A stretch of DNA of 64,000 nucleotides from Linanthus parryae (GCA_023055425.1 JALGPY010000002.1:48817321-48881320), one strand, 5' to 3'; numbered from the stretch's first letter, positions 21,331 to 32,491 are shown. The notes: a model not told the origin generated them from the letters alone. Made by a program: numbers and translations.

Positions 21331-23254
21331 TGAAGACTTGAATTTCTTCTTTGTATCCGAGAGATTACCTTTATGCTCCTTCTCCACTTCTTCTGACGAC
21401 GGAGCAACATCAGTAAAAGTCATCTTTTTGGGTGGCTGCTTCATTGGAGCTTTTTTGGCCTTTGCAAACATATCGTCCTCACAACTCAACTTGAGTGACA
21501 ACTCAAGGGCTCCTTTATTCTCCGGTGGTGGGAGTGGTAATGGTTGAGTCTCCGAGGGCAAAGGCAGGGGCTCAATGTCTTCTTCCAGAAAATCTGGGGC
21601 TCTAAGGATGAAAGTCTGCGGCTTAATAAATTGAATTGGTTGAGCTTCAATGGGTTCAGCAGGAACCTGTATGAGGATAAGACCAGATGGTGCAGAGACA
21701 GGCGAAGGAAGATGAGGGATTGAGGTTTCCGCCGGCGGAGAGGAGGTTTTGATGGGGGGTAAGTTGAGGATGAAACGAGAGAGATCATCGTCTTCCTCTG
21801 TAAACTCAGTATTCCAGGCTGTCGAAAATGGAGATTGGTCGCCGGAGAGGGAACCCATCGTTTCGTTACAGGAGAGAGCAATATTAGAAGGTGAAGAGTT
21901 TAGAATTTTGAGAAGGGATTGCTCACGCTGCTCAAAAGCTACAATGGATGGTGGAGTAATAAAGGATGGTTCATGAATGTTGTTGTGAACCGAAGAGCTA
22001 TGTTGGGAGTTCGAGATGGGTCGGGTGTCTTTTGGGGAGGAGTAGGAACTTGAAGAGGCGCCAAAAGGAACGGGTGCAGAGGTAGGATAGAGGAGAGATC
22101 CGAATAAGGTAAAGACTGACTATTAGGTGGTTCCGGGTCGGGTTGTGGGAGAAGAAGGGTAGAAAAGTTGTAAGTCGGGTCATAGGCCTGCAGAGAGATA
22201 GATGGGCCAGGGGGTTAAATTGTTGCTTGGGCTATAAAGTTGCCTTCTCCCGGTCCAAACATTCCTCTCGGGTATGGGTTAAAAGGCCCAAGAGGCCAAG
22301 CATCACATTCCCACCCATCCATTGATGACTCGGGAGTGAAGTAACCATCTAATGATGACCCGTCCGGAAAAGCAATAATAAGGTTGTCACTGTCCACTCG
22401 GTTCATGTCTTCTTCACCCGACTCATCCGGGTTAGGAAAGAGATCCACCGATGTAGTCCGAAACCTTCCCACCGCCCGGAAAGCTTTTAGTTTGCCGTAA
22501 ACATGGGTTCACCGACAGCAGTATGGAAATGCAAGGAATCATGGAACGGCGAGTTTCGATACCGGTCATCGAGAATTTGCATAACATCAACCAAGTTTCT
22601 TCTGCAACTTTGGTTAGAGTGACCCGCGAATCCACATTTGAAGCAAACCTTAAAAATATTTTCGTATCTGAAAAAGATCCATTTAGGAGGATGACCTGGA
22701 TCCGGTGTTAATGGCTCCCATCGTTAATGGCTCGTTGATGTTAACACGCACCTTAACCCGAAACTCCTCCATATTCGCGAATCCCTTAATGGTCCAATCC
22801 ACATGCAGAACTTCCCCTACCACCTTGCCAAGGTTCTTAGCAAGATCATTGTAAAACCCCTCCATAGGTTTGCCTGTCATACGAATCCAGGCGTCCATTG
22901 TTGGGAAGTCTGGCTCTGAGATGGCAAAATTAAGTGTCACCAGAGTCTTTCCATGCAGACCAATTGCACCATAGTCAAGCAACCGAGTCATGTCTTCATT
23001 GTTGAAATAATGGAATAGGAAACAAGAGCCCTTCTTCTCGACCCAAATCTTGTCTCTTTTCTTCCATACTTCATCAACCACTGTTGGATCGTAACCGAGG
23101 AAGGTAATGATTCTTTAGAGTTAGAAATAAACTTTCCAATCAAGCAGTTCTTCCATAATGCTCGATAAACATTCACCATATTAGGGTCAAGATCCAACAT
23201 GACTCCTCTTTTATCAATCTGTTCAACAATCGAGTTGTTTGAAGAACTAGGAGG
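20825..23254 (-). mobile_element. ORF1-only LINE copy 2 (half-LINE)
   Basis: On the minus strand it runs from a leader match at about 23254 through an ORF1 start at 23200 to the 3' tail at 20825. ORF1 continues directly from the Pro/Glu-rich region into a Lys/Glu-rich C-terminus; no endonuclease or RT lies between. It resembles half-LINE elements that keep only ORF1 plus tails. Whether it is a deletion product or a separate non-autonomous family cannot be decided from two copies. It retains the empty site of the 3.6-kb LTR near 21700. Confidence 0.75.
21004..23200 (-). pseudogene. LINE ORF1 in copy 2, frameshifted
   Basis: Pieces in order on the minus strand: DUF4283-like N-terminus (23200-22683, one frameshift near 23080), a CCHC-knuckle region (about 22690-22580), a Pro/Ser-rich region (22472-21990), then a long frame (21858-21136) with EDIEPLPLPSETQPLPLPP and a basic, Lys-rich stretch (KKAPMKQPPKK). 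The frame ends in a charged helical C-terminus with a TAG near 21138 where copy 1 has a Glu codon. The coding match goes on to a TGA at 21004. The charged C-terminus could be a coiled coil. Not functional. Confidence 0.75.
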
Positions 23255-23504
23255 AGATTTAGAACATAAGATCTAAATATGTTGAAAACCAAGAATATTA
23301 TTTATACTGAAAGCACCAAAAATATTTACTCAAAAAACAAAAATCACCGTAAGTATCTCATAATTTTATAATAAAATCCGGTGCCCCCTAAAGAATCGGT
23401 GCCCTAAGCGGCGGCTTCAACGGCTTAGTGCTAAAGTCGGGCCTAGCGACCACTGCCACTTTTGCAAGCCGCTTCGGCACCTGCTGCGGCCACCGCCGGT
23501 TCGG

Positions 23505-23557
<53 letters not shown>

Positions 23558-23880
23558 CGACATGTAGTTAGAGCTTTAACGCATACCCCTAACTACAGGG
23601 ATAACGCAATTAATCTTGTTCATAACTAGTTTTGGAGTTTCATCACAAGTGGAAGTCAATGTGAAAGATGGGTGAGAAAAGGGCACAATGAGGCTGTGTG
23701 GAGGGTACTAGTGTGCCCAGCTTGTGTCACGACTCACGGGCACTTTGTGTCAAGGCACTCAGAGTTTTTTGGAAAGGCGAAAAGTAATTTTAAGACAATT
23801 TTAAGACTTCGCGTCAAGGCACTCTGAACTTGGTGAAAAGATGGAAAATGTTTTTCATACAATTTAAAGTTGGAATATGG
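23255..23880. other. gene-free spacer with (GA)n
   Basis: Contains the (GA)n run and a diverged pair of GTCAAGGCACTC direct repeats (about 23750 and 23813). No coding signal; probably transposon debris. Confidence 0.4.
23508..23555. repeat. (GA)n microsatellite
   Basis: About 24 uninterrupted GA units. Confidence 0.95.
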
Positions 23881-25036
23881 TGGCGCCTCAAGGTGTCAAA
23901 GTGGTCGCCCCACGGTTAAAACTGGACTAACCCACACAGTTTCTCCCCTAACCCGGCCTCGGACTAGCCCCCTCCCACCCTCTTACCAGCCCGGCCTCGA
24001 CCACTTCCCTTTGGCCCCAGTCCGGGGCAGTCTACCTCCACCCCCGCTCCACCCCCAACTCGGCCCCACTCCCTCCAGGTCGGCTTCGCCACCATGAATT
24101 AACAGTCTATTTAAAAAAACGTGTACTTGAGTAAGGTATTTTTACGTTTTTACCATTTTTTTTTAAAAAAAAAGGCTCGTTGGAAAGGTATTTTTTCCAC
24201 CCGGTTTAGCTTTAAAAAATGACTTTTTGCCTCCCCAATTGTCATAAAATGGCTAGTTTTTAGGGTAAATTTAGAAAAAATACAAATTTACTCCTCCCTC
24301 CAATTCTCTATAAATACATCTTCTCATCATGATTCAAACTCATCCCAACTACAACTACTACTACTACTTGTACTCAAATTTATAGTGATGCATTTTTTCT
24401 AACATTATTACCTCAAATCTTCAATAAAATAATTTAGTAAATCTCAACTTTTTTATTGCATACCTTACAAGTATGTTTTTATAATTTACTTAGTTATTTG
24501 TTTATATTTATTTATTGTTTTAGTTATTTACGTATATTTTTAATTTAAATTAAGTTATATATACATATAACAATATATAAATATTTGATATTTAAAAAAA
24601 GGATAAAAGACACTGACCACCCCTGAGTTTACGGAAAATTCCACTCTGCTACCCTGGGTTTTGGATAAAGACACTCCGCACCCATTTAACGGAATATTCT
24701 GTGGACAGTTTGCACCCTTCTGTTAGTTTCCGTTAAAAAGTTGGTGATTGAATATTTTTGGACGATATTACCCCCTGTGTGTTTATTTTTCCTCCCATGT
24801 GTATCTTCAAGAACACCAACACCAAAAAAAGATCAACCACCAAGAACATTTTTCATTTTGAATACAAAACATCAAGAACACCAAGAACACACAAAATTTA
24901 TAAATTTAATAAACCAAGAAAACAAGTTTTCTTAAACAGAAATTGAAGCTTATTGACAAAGAAGGCTATCTCAGTCAATCCAGCAACAACATTTCATTGC
25001 CCTACTCCTTCCTATCGCTTCTGTAAATCTCATATT

Positions 25037-25046
<10 letters not shown>

Positions 25047-25077
<31 letters not shown>
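25047..25077. repeat. poly(A) run of 31
   Basis: An uninterrupted A run inside the Mutator-like element, preceded by six T. It may mark an internal retroposition, but no clear TSD is present. Confidence 0.9.
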
Positions 25078-25079
<2 letters not shown>

Positions 25080-25392
25080 GTAGCTATGTTGTTAAAGGGG
25101 ATGAATGCCAGTACAAGGAGAGTGATTACAGCCACACTTCATCACTCATCAACAATGCACTAAAATATGCATCAAAGTTGATCTCAAATTAATTCACAAT
25201 ATTCAAACAATCTTGCACTAGGTTGACAAAAAAACCAAACTTGCACTATAATATCCATCTCCACAGGCCTGTAAATAGAGCAAGAATTGAGGGCATCCGC
25301 CAGAATTTTGCAAAAGGAAAGCAATACTATCTCATCTAAGGGGTTAAAAATTGGGGAAAAGCAAACTTTATGCTGTAAGTTCTCTCAACGCC

Positions 25393-25670
25393 ATGGATGT
25401 TGAAGAAGCTGCAGTGATAGAGTATTCGAAAATCCAGAGCTTAGTCCAGAGAATGCTTCAAAGATCATTTCTTACCTCTACATCCAAGAGGGGAAAGACA
25501 AGGAGTTGATTCGTCTGGTCATTAATCAGACCAAAATCCATTGCGGACTTTCGTCGAACAGCTCGTCTACACCCTCCACTCCATCTCCTCCGAACAACAT
25601 CATCGAAGGAGTCCGACTGGTGGTGGCGGCCCTTAAAAATCGACCCAACACCCAACCAAACACTAGCTAA
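25393..25670 (+). pseudogene. captured fragment of a plant CCCH zinc-finger/RNA-binding gene
   Basis: From the ATG at 25393 the frame reads MDVEEAAVIEYSKIQSL, then a one-base loss near 25444 shifts it. From 25446 the continuing frame reads PENASKIISYLYIQEGKDKE and then LIRLVI, and is open for 75 codons to a TAA at 25668. The pattern KIQ.L.PENASKI..YL..Q....E.IRL is the conserved N-terminus of a plant family of CCCH zinc-finger proteins with an RRM (AtC3H46/53-type), by family knowledge. No CCCH finger or RRM follows here, so only the N-terminal exon region appears captured. A second gene-like piece with ATG at 25756 is unrecognised. Confidence 0.5.
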
Positions 25671-26713
25671 GCTCACTCTGGTTGGAGTCATCATCTCTCT
25701 CTCTGAAACTGAATCGCCGTCGATTGACCGGAGAGAGACGAAAGAGTGAAGAGAAATGGAGGCTGCGATGAAGCCAATCAAACGAATCCCATCGCAATTT
25801 GATTCCAAGGCCAAGTCCAAAGGCGGCTTCACCGATTCGGCGACGATGGTTCCGAGCACTGAACAAAATCCATAGTTCGATTTGCAGTCTAACTAGATTC
25901 CGACTGGTGGTGGCGGCACCACCGTCGTCGTCCCCACCGCCAGATCTGCAGTTGAGGGGGGAGGGAGCCCAATCAATCGACCGATTGGATTGACAGAGGG
26001 AGGAAGTGGGTTTCGTGGGAGGAGGTGGGTTCGGGTGATTGACAGAGGGAGAGGAGGTGGGTTCGTGGGGAGGCTGAAGAGGGAGGCGGCGTGAGAGATA
26101 GAGGGGGAAGAGAGAGAGAGAGTGATTAGGTTAGGAATGTAGGAGAAAGAGGGTTTAGGGTTATATATAGGGGGGTAATTTTATAAAATTTTAGGGATAA
26201 AATGGTCTTTTTCCTCGTGCTGTTACTCAACTGTTAGTCTCCATCCAAAAAAAGGTGCGGAGTGTCTTTATCCAAAACCCAGGGTAGCGGGGTGGAATTT
26301 TCCCTAAACTCAGGGGTGGTTAGTGTCTTTTACCCTTAAAAAAAAATAGAAATATAGATACATGCCCCCTTCCACCAACTGTTTAGGCCCGGGCGGCCCG
26401 GTCTGACCCCCTCCCCAACCGGCTCCAACCCGGTACATGCCCTCCCCTCCCAGCCCGCCTTCAACCCGGCACGGCCTTGCCCCTTGACACCTTCAGTGGC
26501 ACCTAGCAACATCCATGAAACAGTTACCAGTAAGTAAAATAAATGGAGATTGACAACCTAAGAAAACAGACATTATATGCCACTCAAATTTGTTTGTGAT
26601 CTTCATATCAAACAAACACTTTAAAAAAAATTGTAAGGTGGGCATAAACCCTTGTATATCAACGACTTGAAGATTGCCAGGTAGACAAATTATCATCCAC
26701 TTGGCGGCCGGTG

Positions 26714-26892
26714 ATTGGCCAGCTCATAACAGCCTCAAAGAAGACATCTTTGTGATGATACAGAGGACAGTTATATATAGAGTGTGAAGTAGAGTGTGAG
26801 GAGCATGTGTGTGTGGTGAAGAGGAGAGATAAGATAAGAGAAGATCAGAAGCAATTCACAGGCAAACACTCACTCACTCACTAAGGAAGATA
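26714..26892 (+). promoter_or_regulatory. aldolase promoter and 5' UTR
   Basis: A TATA box TATATATA (26772-26779) lies 114 bases before the start codon, with an inverted CCAAT box (ATTGG, 26714-26718) about 55 bases upstream of it. Tandem GATAAG motifs at 26828-26838 match the I-box found in light-regulated plant genes, although they fall in the predicted leader. A CACT repeat (about 26866-26882) closes the leader. Confidence 0.6.
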
Positions 26893-29879
26893 ATGGCTTC
26901 AGCTTCTCTCCTCAAGTCATCACCTCATGTTCTTGACAAATCTGAGTGGGTTAAGGGCCAGACCCTCCGCCAGCCCGCCGCCATCCGCTGCCACCCCATC
27001 GCCGCCGTCTCCGGACTCTCCGTCCGCGCCTCCTACGCCGATGAGCTCGTCAAGACCGCGGTACGTTTCGTGAAATTAATAAATGAGATGCTATATATTC
27101 TATCTTGTAGCGCTTTTATTTAACCGAATTAAATGAAAGATGTCTTCCTACATACGTTGTTGAAACTTGAAAGGAATAGCTAGTAGGAATATGTTCTGAG
27201 TTCTCAATTATGAATACTACTCTCTCTCTTTGTTCCTAAAATGAGTGTCATGTTTTTTTTTACACAGAGAATATGATTTGACCAGCATAATCACGCGAGA
27301 ACTTGTTGATAGTTTCTTAACTCTCCACAACGTAATGAAAAGATAATATGTTTAGTATTATTTTGCTAGATTAGTCATCTCTTCCAATAGCTGGAAAAAG
27401 AATAAACAGAACATTAATTTTTTGTAAGAGGATACTTAAAGCATGTATGATACCACTCCGTCCCACCTCAAATGTACCATTTTGGCTTTTTCACCCGTAG
27501 GTGGGTCACTTTGACCCGGTGATTTGGATCGCAAAATGATGCAGTTTTTCTATAATTTTTTTATGGTCTTGTAGAATAGGATTTACTCTACAACACTACG
27601 AAAAAGTTATTTAAAAATTGCAAATATTTACTATCTAAAACGACGGGTCAAAGTGACTCAATGAATAGTGATAAAAGTCCAAATAATGGGACGAAGTGGT
27701 ATGGAAAAGGGTGACAAGTGAAAGGAATAGCTAAAAAGGATTTTGTGGGGGGTGAGAGTGATGTGTGGGCAAATAGTTGATCAAAAGATGCATTAATTGC
27801 AAGTGAGTTTGCAACTAGAATTACATAGGGGCCCTTAATCTTAGTAGTTATTGCAAAATAGACCACATTCTTGGAGAAGAATACTACCCAATCCAGAAAC
27901 ATGTGCTTGAAGAAAATACTGAGACAAGATGGTTTAACTGTTATGGACTCCGAATGCTCGTCTAAGACTTTTTCACTTATTTTATGGTGACGATTTCATT
28001 TGTAAAACGACTACAATATCTTCATTACCTTTTCAGAATATCGCAGTTTCATCTTAATATTGCAACATGATGGAAAAATAGTGAAGTTCTTGCATCGTTT
28101 TACAAGTGAAATCGTAACCTTAAAATACTTCAGAAAAAGTAAGCAGTACAAACAATTTGGGACATTGACCAGAACACCTGTTACACCCAGTTAATTTGAC
28201 ATTTTGAAACATGTACTTAAACCGTTTTTTCGTTTTCGCGAGTGCAGAAAACAATTGCATCACCAGGCCGCGGAATCTTGGCCATGGACGAGTCCAACGC
28301 AACCTGTGGGAAGCGTCTTGCCTCAATCGGGCTAGAGAACACCGAGGCCAACCGCCAGGCCTACCGTACCCTCCTGGTCTCGCCCCCTGGCCTAGGCAAA
28401 TACATCTCTGGAGCCATCCTCTTCGAGGAGACCCTCTACCAGTCCACAGTCGATGGAAAGAAGATCGTCGATGTCCTCATCGAACAAAACATCATACCCG
28501 GTATCAAAGTTGACAAGGTATGTTCATAACTGCTCCTCGTTTTTAGCTAATACTGATAAAATTTTAATATTGTTCTTGAGATTGGTTAGTGTTTTGATTA
28601 CTAAACAAGTTATGGAATGTGACAAAAAAAAATGAGCAATACAGGGTTTGGTTCCATTGGCTGGCTCCAATGATGAGTCCTGGTGCCAGGGTCTCGACGG
28701 CCTCGCCTCCCGCTCCGCTGCTTACTACCAACAAGGAGCTCGTTTCGCCAAATGGTATGCTTACATGTACTAATTAATGATGATTTCTGGGAATGTCTCG
28801 GTGCTTTTTTTTTGTTACTTAATGATGTTTTTTGTTTTCTTTCTCGACGAACTAGGCGTACAGTTGTGAGCATTCCCAACGGCCCGTCTGCCTTGGCCGT
28901 GAAAGAAGCCGCCTGGGGTCTAGCCCGCTATGCCGCAATCTCTCAGGTAAAATTTTAAGAAAAAAATGGAACATTGGACGTTAACTGAATCGGAGATTGT
29001 ATATGCCTGAACAGAGACAGAGACAGAGTGCAGCACGGTGGAGCATGTTCAACACCCTAACTTTGAAAACCTACACTAATATCTCTATTTTTAACAGAAA
29101 ATTTCAGTGGGGCCTTAGTTAAACTATGAAAATGTCCCACCTTTATTTAAAACTTATGATTGTGCTCCACTACATCGTAATTTCTGCCTCCCCCCATGCC
29201 TTTCAAAGCTAATAATTCCTATGATTTAAACTTTTCAGGACAATGGTTTGGTCCCAATCGTGGAGCCGGAGATCTTACTCGACGGCGAGCACGGAATCGA
29301 CCGGACTTTTGAGGTTGCCAAGCAGGTTTGGGCTGAAGTCTTCTTCTACCTAGCTCAAAACAATGTCCTGTTTGAGGGTATCCTCCTCAAGCCCAGCATG
29401 GTTACCCCAGGGGCTGAATGCAAGGAGAGAGCCACACCCGAGAAGGTCGCTGAGTACACCCTAAACCTCCTAAAAACCAGGATCCCCCCTGCTGTCCCTG
29501 GAATCATGGCAAGTGTTTCTTCCAACATTTCTCGCGTAATATTCATAATGTTTTAGGATAATCTTAACATTTCAGGATGTTTTCTTTCTGTGTTGAACAG
29601 TTCTTGTCTGGTGGGCAATCTGAGGTTGAGGCAACCCTGAACCTGAACGCGATGAACCAATCTCCCAACCCGTGGCACGTGTCCTTCTCGTACGCTAGGG
29701 CGCTCCAAAACACTTGCTTGAAGACATGGGGAGGACTCCCGGAGAATGTTGCTGCTGCACAGGAAGCTTTGCTTATCAGGGCCAACGCCAACTCTCTTGC
29801 TCAGCTCGGGAAGTACACTGGCGAGGGAGAGTCGGAGGAAGCAAAGAAGGGAATGTTCGTTAAGGGCTACGTGTACTAA
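26893..29879 (+). CDS. FBA: chloroplast fructose-bisphosphate aldolase, class I
   Basis: Six exons: 26893-27060, 28248-28517, 28645-28754, 28856-28946, 29239-29508, 29601-29879. They join in frame to 395 residues, the usual length. Residues 1-47 or so are a Ser/Ala-rich transit peptide (cleavage probably near [10 protein letters not shown]). The enzyme joins glyceraldehyde 3-phosphate and dihydroxyacetone phosphate to fructose 1,6-bisphosphate (also sedoheptulose 1,7-bisphosphate) in the Calvin-Benson cycle. Conserved sites are present: Asp70 (ILAMDES), Lys182 (RFAKWR), Glu222 and Glu224 (IVEPEIL), and the Schiff-base Lys264 (ILLKPSM). The C-terminus VKGYVY keeps the Lys (391) that is trimethylated in plastid aldolases. 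Intron 5 has a GC donor; intron 1 holds a Stowaway-like MITE. The gene looks intact. Confidence 0.96.
27451..27702. mobile_element. Stowaway-like MITE in aldolase intron 1
   Basis: The ends TACCACTCCGTCCCA and (inverted) ATACCACTTCGTCCCA match. Subterminal blocks GGGTCACTTTGACCCGG and, inverted, GGTCAAAGTGACTC are shared with the copies at 38101 and 45173. TA at both ends fits the Stowaway TSD. It lies wholly within intron 1. Confidence 0.7.
29509..29600 (+). other. GC-AG intron (aldolase intron 5)
   Basis: The exon ends GGAATCATG and the intron starts GCAAGTGTTTC instead of GT. The acceptor is TTGAACAG|TTC. Without this splice the conserved PGIM-FLSGGQ sequence would be broken by 92 bases containing stops. 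The rest of the donor (GCAAGT) is a perfect match to the GC-AG consensus. Confidence 0.85.
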
Positions 29880-32122
29880 GCGAAGAAGGGAATGTTTCGT
29901 TCATCGCCCGATAGACGAAGAATGTATGAAGAGGGGTTTAATGTGGATTTGTGTAATGTTGCTTACTACAACCTTAATTTGGAGATTATTTTTGCTCATA
30001 AGAATGTACTCTTTTTCAGTTCATTTGGAGCTATAGAACCTTATATGCCTCCTGTAATTCTCAGTTTGTGTTTCTGGACTTAACCCAAGAGGTATGTTCT
30101 TCAGCTCCTATCTGTTTGACGAAGTCTTTGCATACGAATAGGAACTCGAAGAATATTCTAACAATCTGAAATATCAAAAAGCTGCTCAAATATCCATCAA
30201 CACAAAACTAAACACAGAGAACTTCAGCAATATGTTTGGTACCTTCAGTAGATCTTAAACAAAATCATCGATTTTAAGTTCGCAACCGAACTCAAACAAG
30301 CCCAGAAGCTCAATAATAGGTTATGAACCAAATACTTTAGATCTAGGCTATGAACCAAAAACGTTCTCATTCTTTCTACAAGCAGGTGGAGCCGGACTCG
30401 AGCTCAAAAGCATACTTTTTGCTGGCCGAGTCCAAGCCTACACTATAGAGCTCGAACCGAGCTTGAGCCTAACATCATGGGCTGACAAAGTGCTTCGAAG
30501 GTTCTGTTATAGACTGACTTAGTGCTTGAAGAGGGAATTAAAAGCAACTAAGTGTCGCGCGAGAATGCCAAGAAACGCAGCACGTGACACTTAGCTTGCC
30601 AAACCCAATAAAAGAACAAGATGTTCGCGCAAGGGTAAAAGCTAACGAAAAGCAAGTACACACAAGGAAAGACTCAGAAAGCTTGGGGGATTCGATTACA
30701 CATTTAAAAGGCATTACACGATTTGACAAAATACATGCACGTCTTGCCGTCTCTTTACATGATTCCAATTGGTTCAACTACACAAATGTAATGAGATCGA
30801 CGGTAAGGGAAATCCCGGGAATAGCATTAACAAAAGGGTAGAAACCGGACTAGCTTTTTCTACGTACAGGTAATTCTGATTCTGAAGGCAATAAGTACTC
30901 TCTTCATCTAACCGACTTGCATGAAGCACCAACAAGAACAGCCTGAAATCGGGTCATTCTGAAAGTATCAAACTACTGAGAAGGCAAGGAGCGTTAATTC
31001 AGTAAACGTGCAGGTTAGAGAGAGCAAATGGTCCAGGAAACCTGCAGCCACGATGAGAGAAAGAAAAAGACTTAGGATACGCACACTGTACAAAATCACC
31101 ATTACCACCCCTGGAGCCTACATCGAAAAGATGGAAACATGTGTCCCAGGCCATACAGAAAAAACCATGCTTCATGCTTAGGTTTGGTGGTATGGTGAAC
31201 CGAACTGCATCATTTAGGAAAACCACACAAAGCAACCAAAACCCATTACAGGTTTCCAGCTCTGACTATTTTCGAGCCTTCATGGCGCCAACAAGATTCC
31301 ACACTCTGTTTATACAAAATTCCGAACCCACTTGGGGTTGGATCTTAGAAAACTCAATTGTAACCGTAAGACTTCATGAACAAAGTGCCCTCAAGAAGAT
31401 GCCCCAACCCCCTCTTTTCTCCTTTAATTTTTCCCTAAGTTTCGCTATTTCTCTACAGTAACCTAGATCTTAAGGATTTAAATAGTCTAGGCAAAAAAAA
31501 AGTTATAAAACAACCCTACACTTTCTTTTCGTTTAGTCCGTATATGGCATGTTTGGTTTTTCGGCCTTTCCCTTCACTTAGTATTGGACTAATTATAGTA
31601 CAAGTATTAGTAAGTACTTTGTTTGGTTACTCTGGGCTGTTTTTAATAACAGTACTAAATAATAAAAAGTTTGTGTTTATTATCCCCGTTTAGTACCCTC
31701 CTACATGAGGTGATTTGCTGGATTGGACTAAACATAAAAAAATCCCAAATTAATACTAAACAAAACCAAACACAGTATTAAATATAGTACAACTAATCAT
31801 TTCCAATCCAGTCCAATCCAATTCAATTAATCGAGTCCTGTACTACGTGCGAAAAGTTTACTAATGCTGTTACTATCAGCCACCCTCCTGCACTGATCGC
31901 CACTTCGCCAGTATGCCATTAGAGCAATAAAAGCTGTGTAGCGTGTAATAATTTTCACCAGAAAAATAAAACAGTTACATAATAATTTGTTAAAAACCCT
32001 ACTATTAAAAAGCTAACCTTGTTTATTAATGTCACCTAGTGGGAAGGAGGGATGCTCATAAGTCATAACCATTGTGCAGCATGCAAGTGTGCACCTTACC
32101 TTCTTGTGCAGTGGTTTATCTA
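29880..32122. other. aldolase 3' UTR and gene-free spacer
   Basis: The first 200 bases or so are probably 3' UTR. Around 30380-30470, fragments such as GGACTCGAGCTC and GAGCTCGAACC resemble decayed hAT subterminal repeats. From about 31546 to 31866 an AT-rich block with GTTTGGTTTTTCGG on the left and TCCAATCCAATTCAATTAAT on the right looks like a MITE, similar in style to 44640-44965, but its ends do not pair well. I see no gene. Confidence 0.35.
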
Positions 32123-32491
32123 CTAGAGGCTGTCCTTGAAATTAATCTCCCAGTCTATTCTGTTACACTGTCCTTCACACTCTGAACAAGACTCGTCAAA
32201 ACACTCACTTTTCTTCCTACTATTACCACTCCCAGAACAAAATTCAATAATCAAGAATAAGTTAGACAACTTTCTAGCAAGGAAAAACCTCCCTTTTGCA
32301 GCCGATGGCTCCCAAAAAAGACGAGCCCCTAATACATTGATTTCTCCTTGAAAACATAATAGAGGCATTAAAGCATTTTCTATGGGAACTGATACGAGGA
32401 AATCGAACAAACCGGAATATTTTCCTCCAACCACCGAGACACTGATTACTTTGTTAAAGCTCCATAAGAAACTCCAAAGACGTGTCGTCAT
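32123..32491 (-). CDS. unrecognised 122-aa open frame, doubtful
   Basis: An isolated minus-strand open frame with no family I recognise. It is hydrophobic and Trp/Phe-rich in the first half and has a Cys-rich tail (CFDESCSECEGQC). There is no obvious promoter, splice context or neighbour. It may be chance or a relic. Listed because it is the longest unexplained frame between the aldolase and the transposon nest. Confidence 0.12.
   Translation of the reverse strand: MTTRLWSFLWSFNKVISVSVVGGKYSGLFDFLVSVPIENALMPLLCFQGEINVLGARLFWEPSAAKGRFFLARKLSNLFLIIEFCSGSGNSRKKSECFDESCSECEGQCNRIDWEINFKDSL

Larger units (their letters stand above)
24601..26335. mobile_element. Mutator-like element (probable Pack-MULE)
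   Basis: A 1735-bp element with terminal inverted repeats of at least 80 bp: left GGATAAAAGACACTGACCAC, right (inverted) GGGTAAAAGACACTAACCAC, then nearly identical through CTACCCTGGGTTTTGGATAA. The flanks carry the 9-bp TSD TTAAAAAAA (24592-24600 and 26336-26344), as expected for Mutator-like elements, although this A-rich TSD is low in complexity. No transposase is encoded. The interior holds gene-like sequence, including a fragment recognisable as a CCCH-type protein N-terminus. It lies about 560 bp upstream of the aldolase start codon. Confidence 0.75.
23881..26500. mobile_element. hAT-like remnant split by a Mutator-like element
   Basis: GC-rich blocks with CCCGGCCTCG, GCCCGGC and CCAACCCGG motifs lie on both sides of the 24601-26335 insertion. 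The outer ends share AAGGTGTCAA in inverted orientation (about 23890 and, inverted, 26485-26494). CTCTATAAATACATC at about 24308 resembles the TATA region of a transposase promoter. No TSD was found, so this is a tentative reconstruction. Confidence 0.35.

Noticed and set aside
25458..25866. 133-codon minus-strand frame in the Mutator-like element
   Set aside because: It is antisense to the recognisable captured fragment and has no family match.
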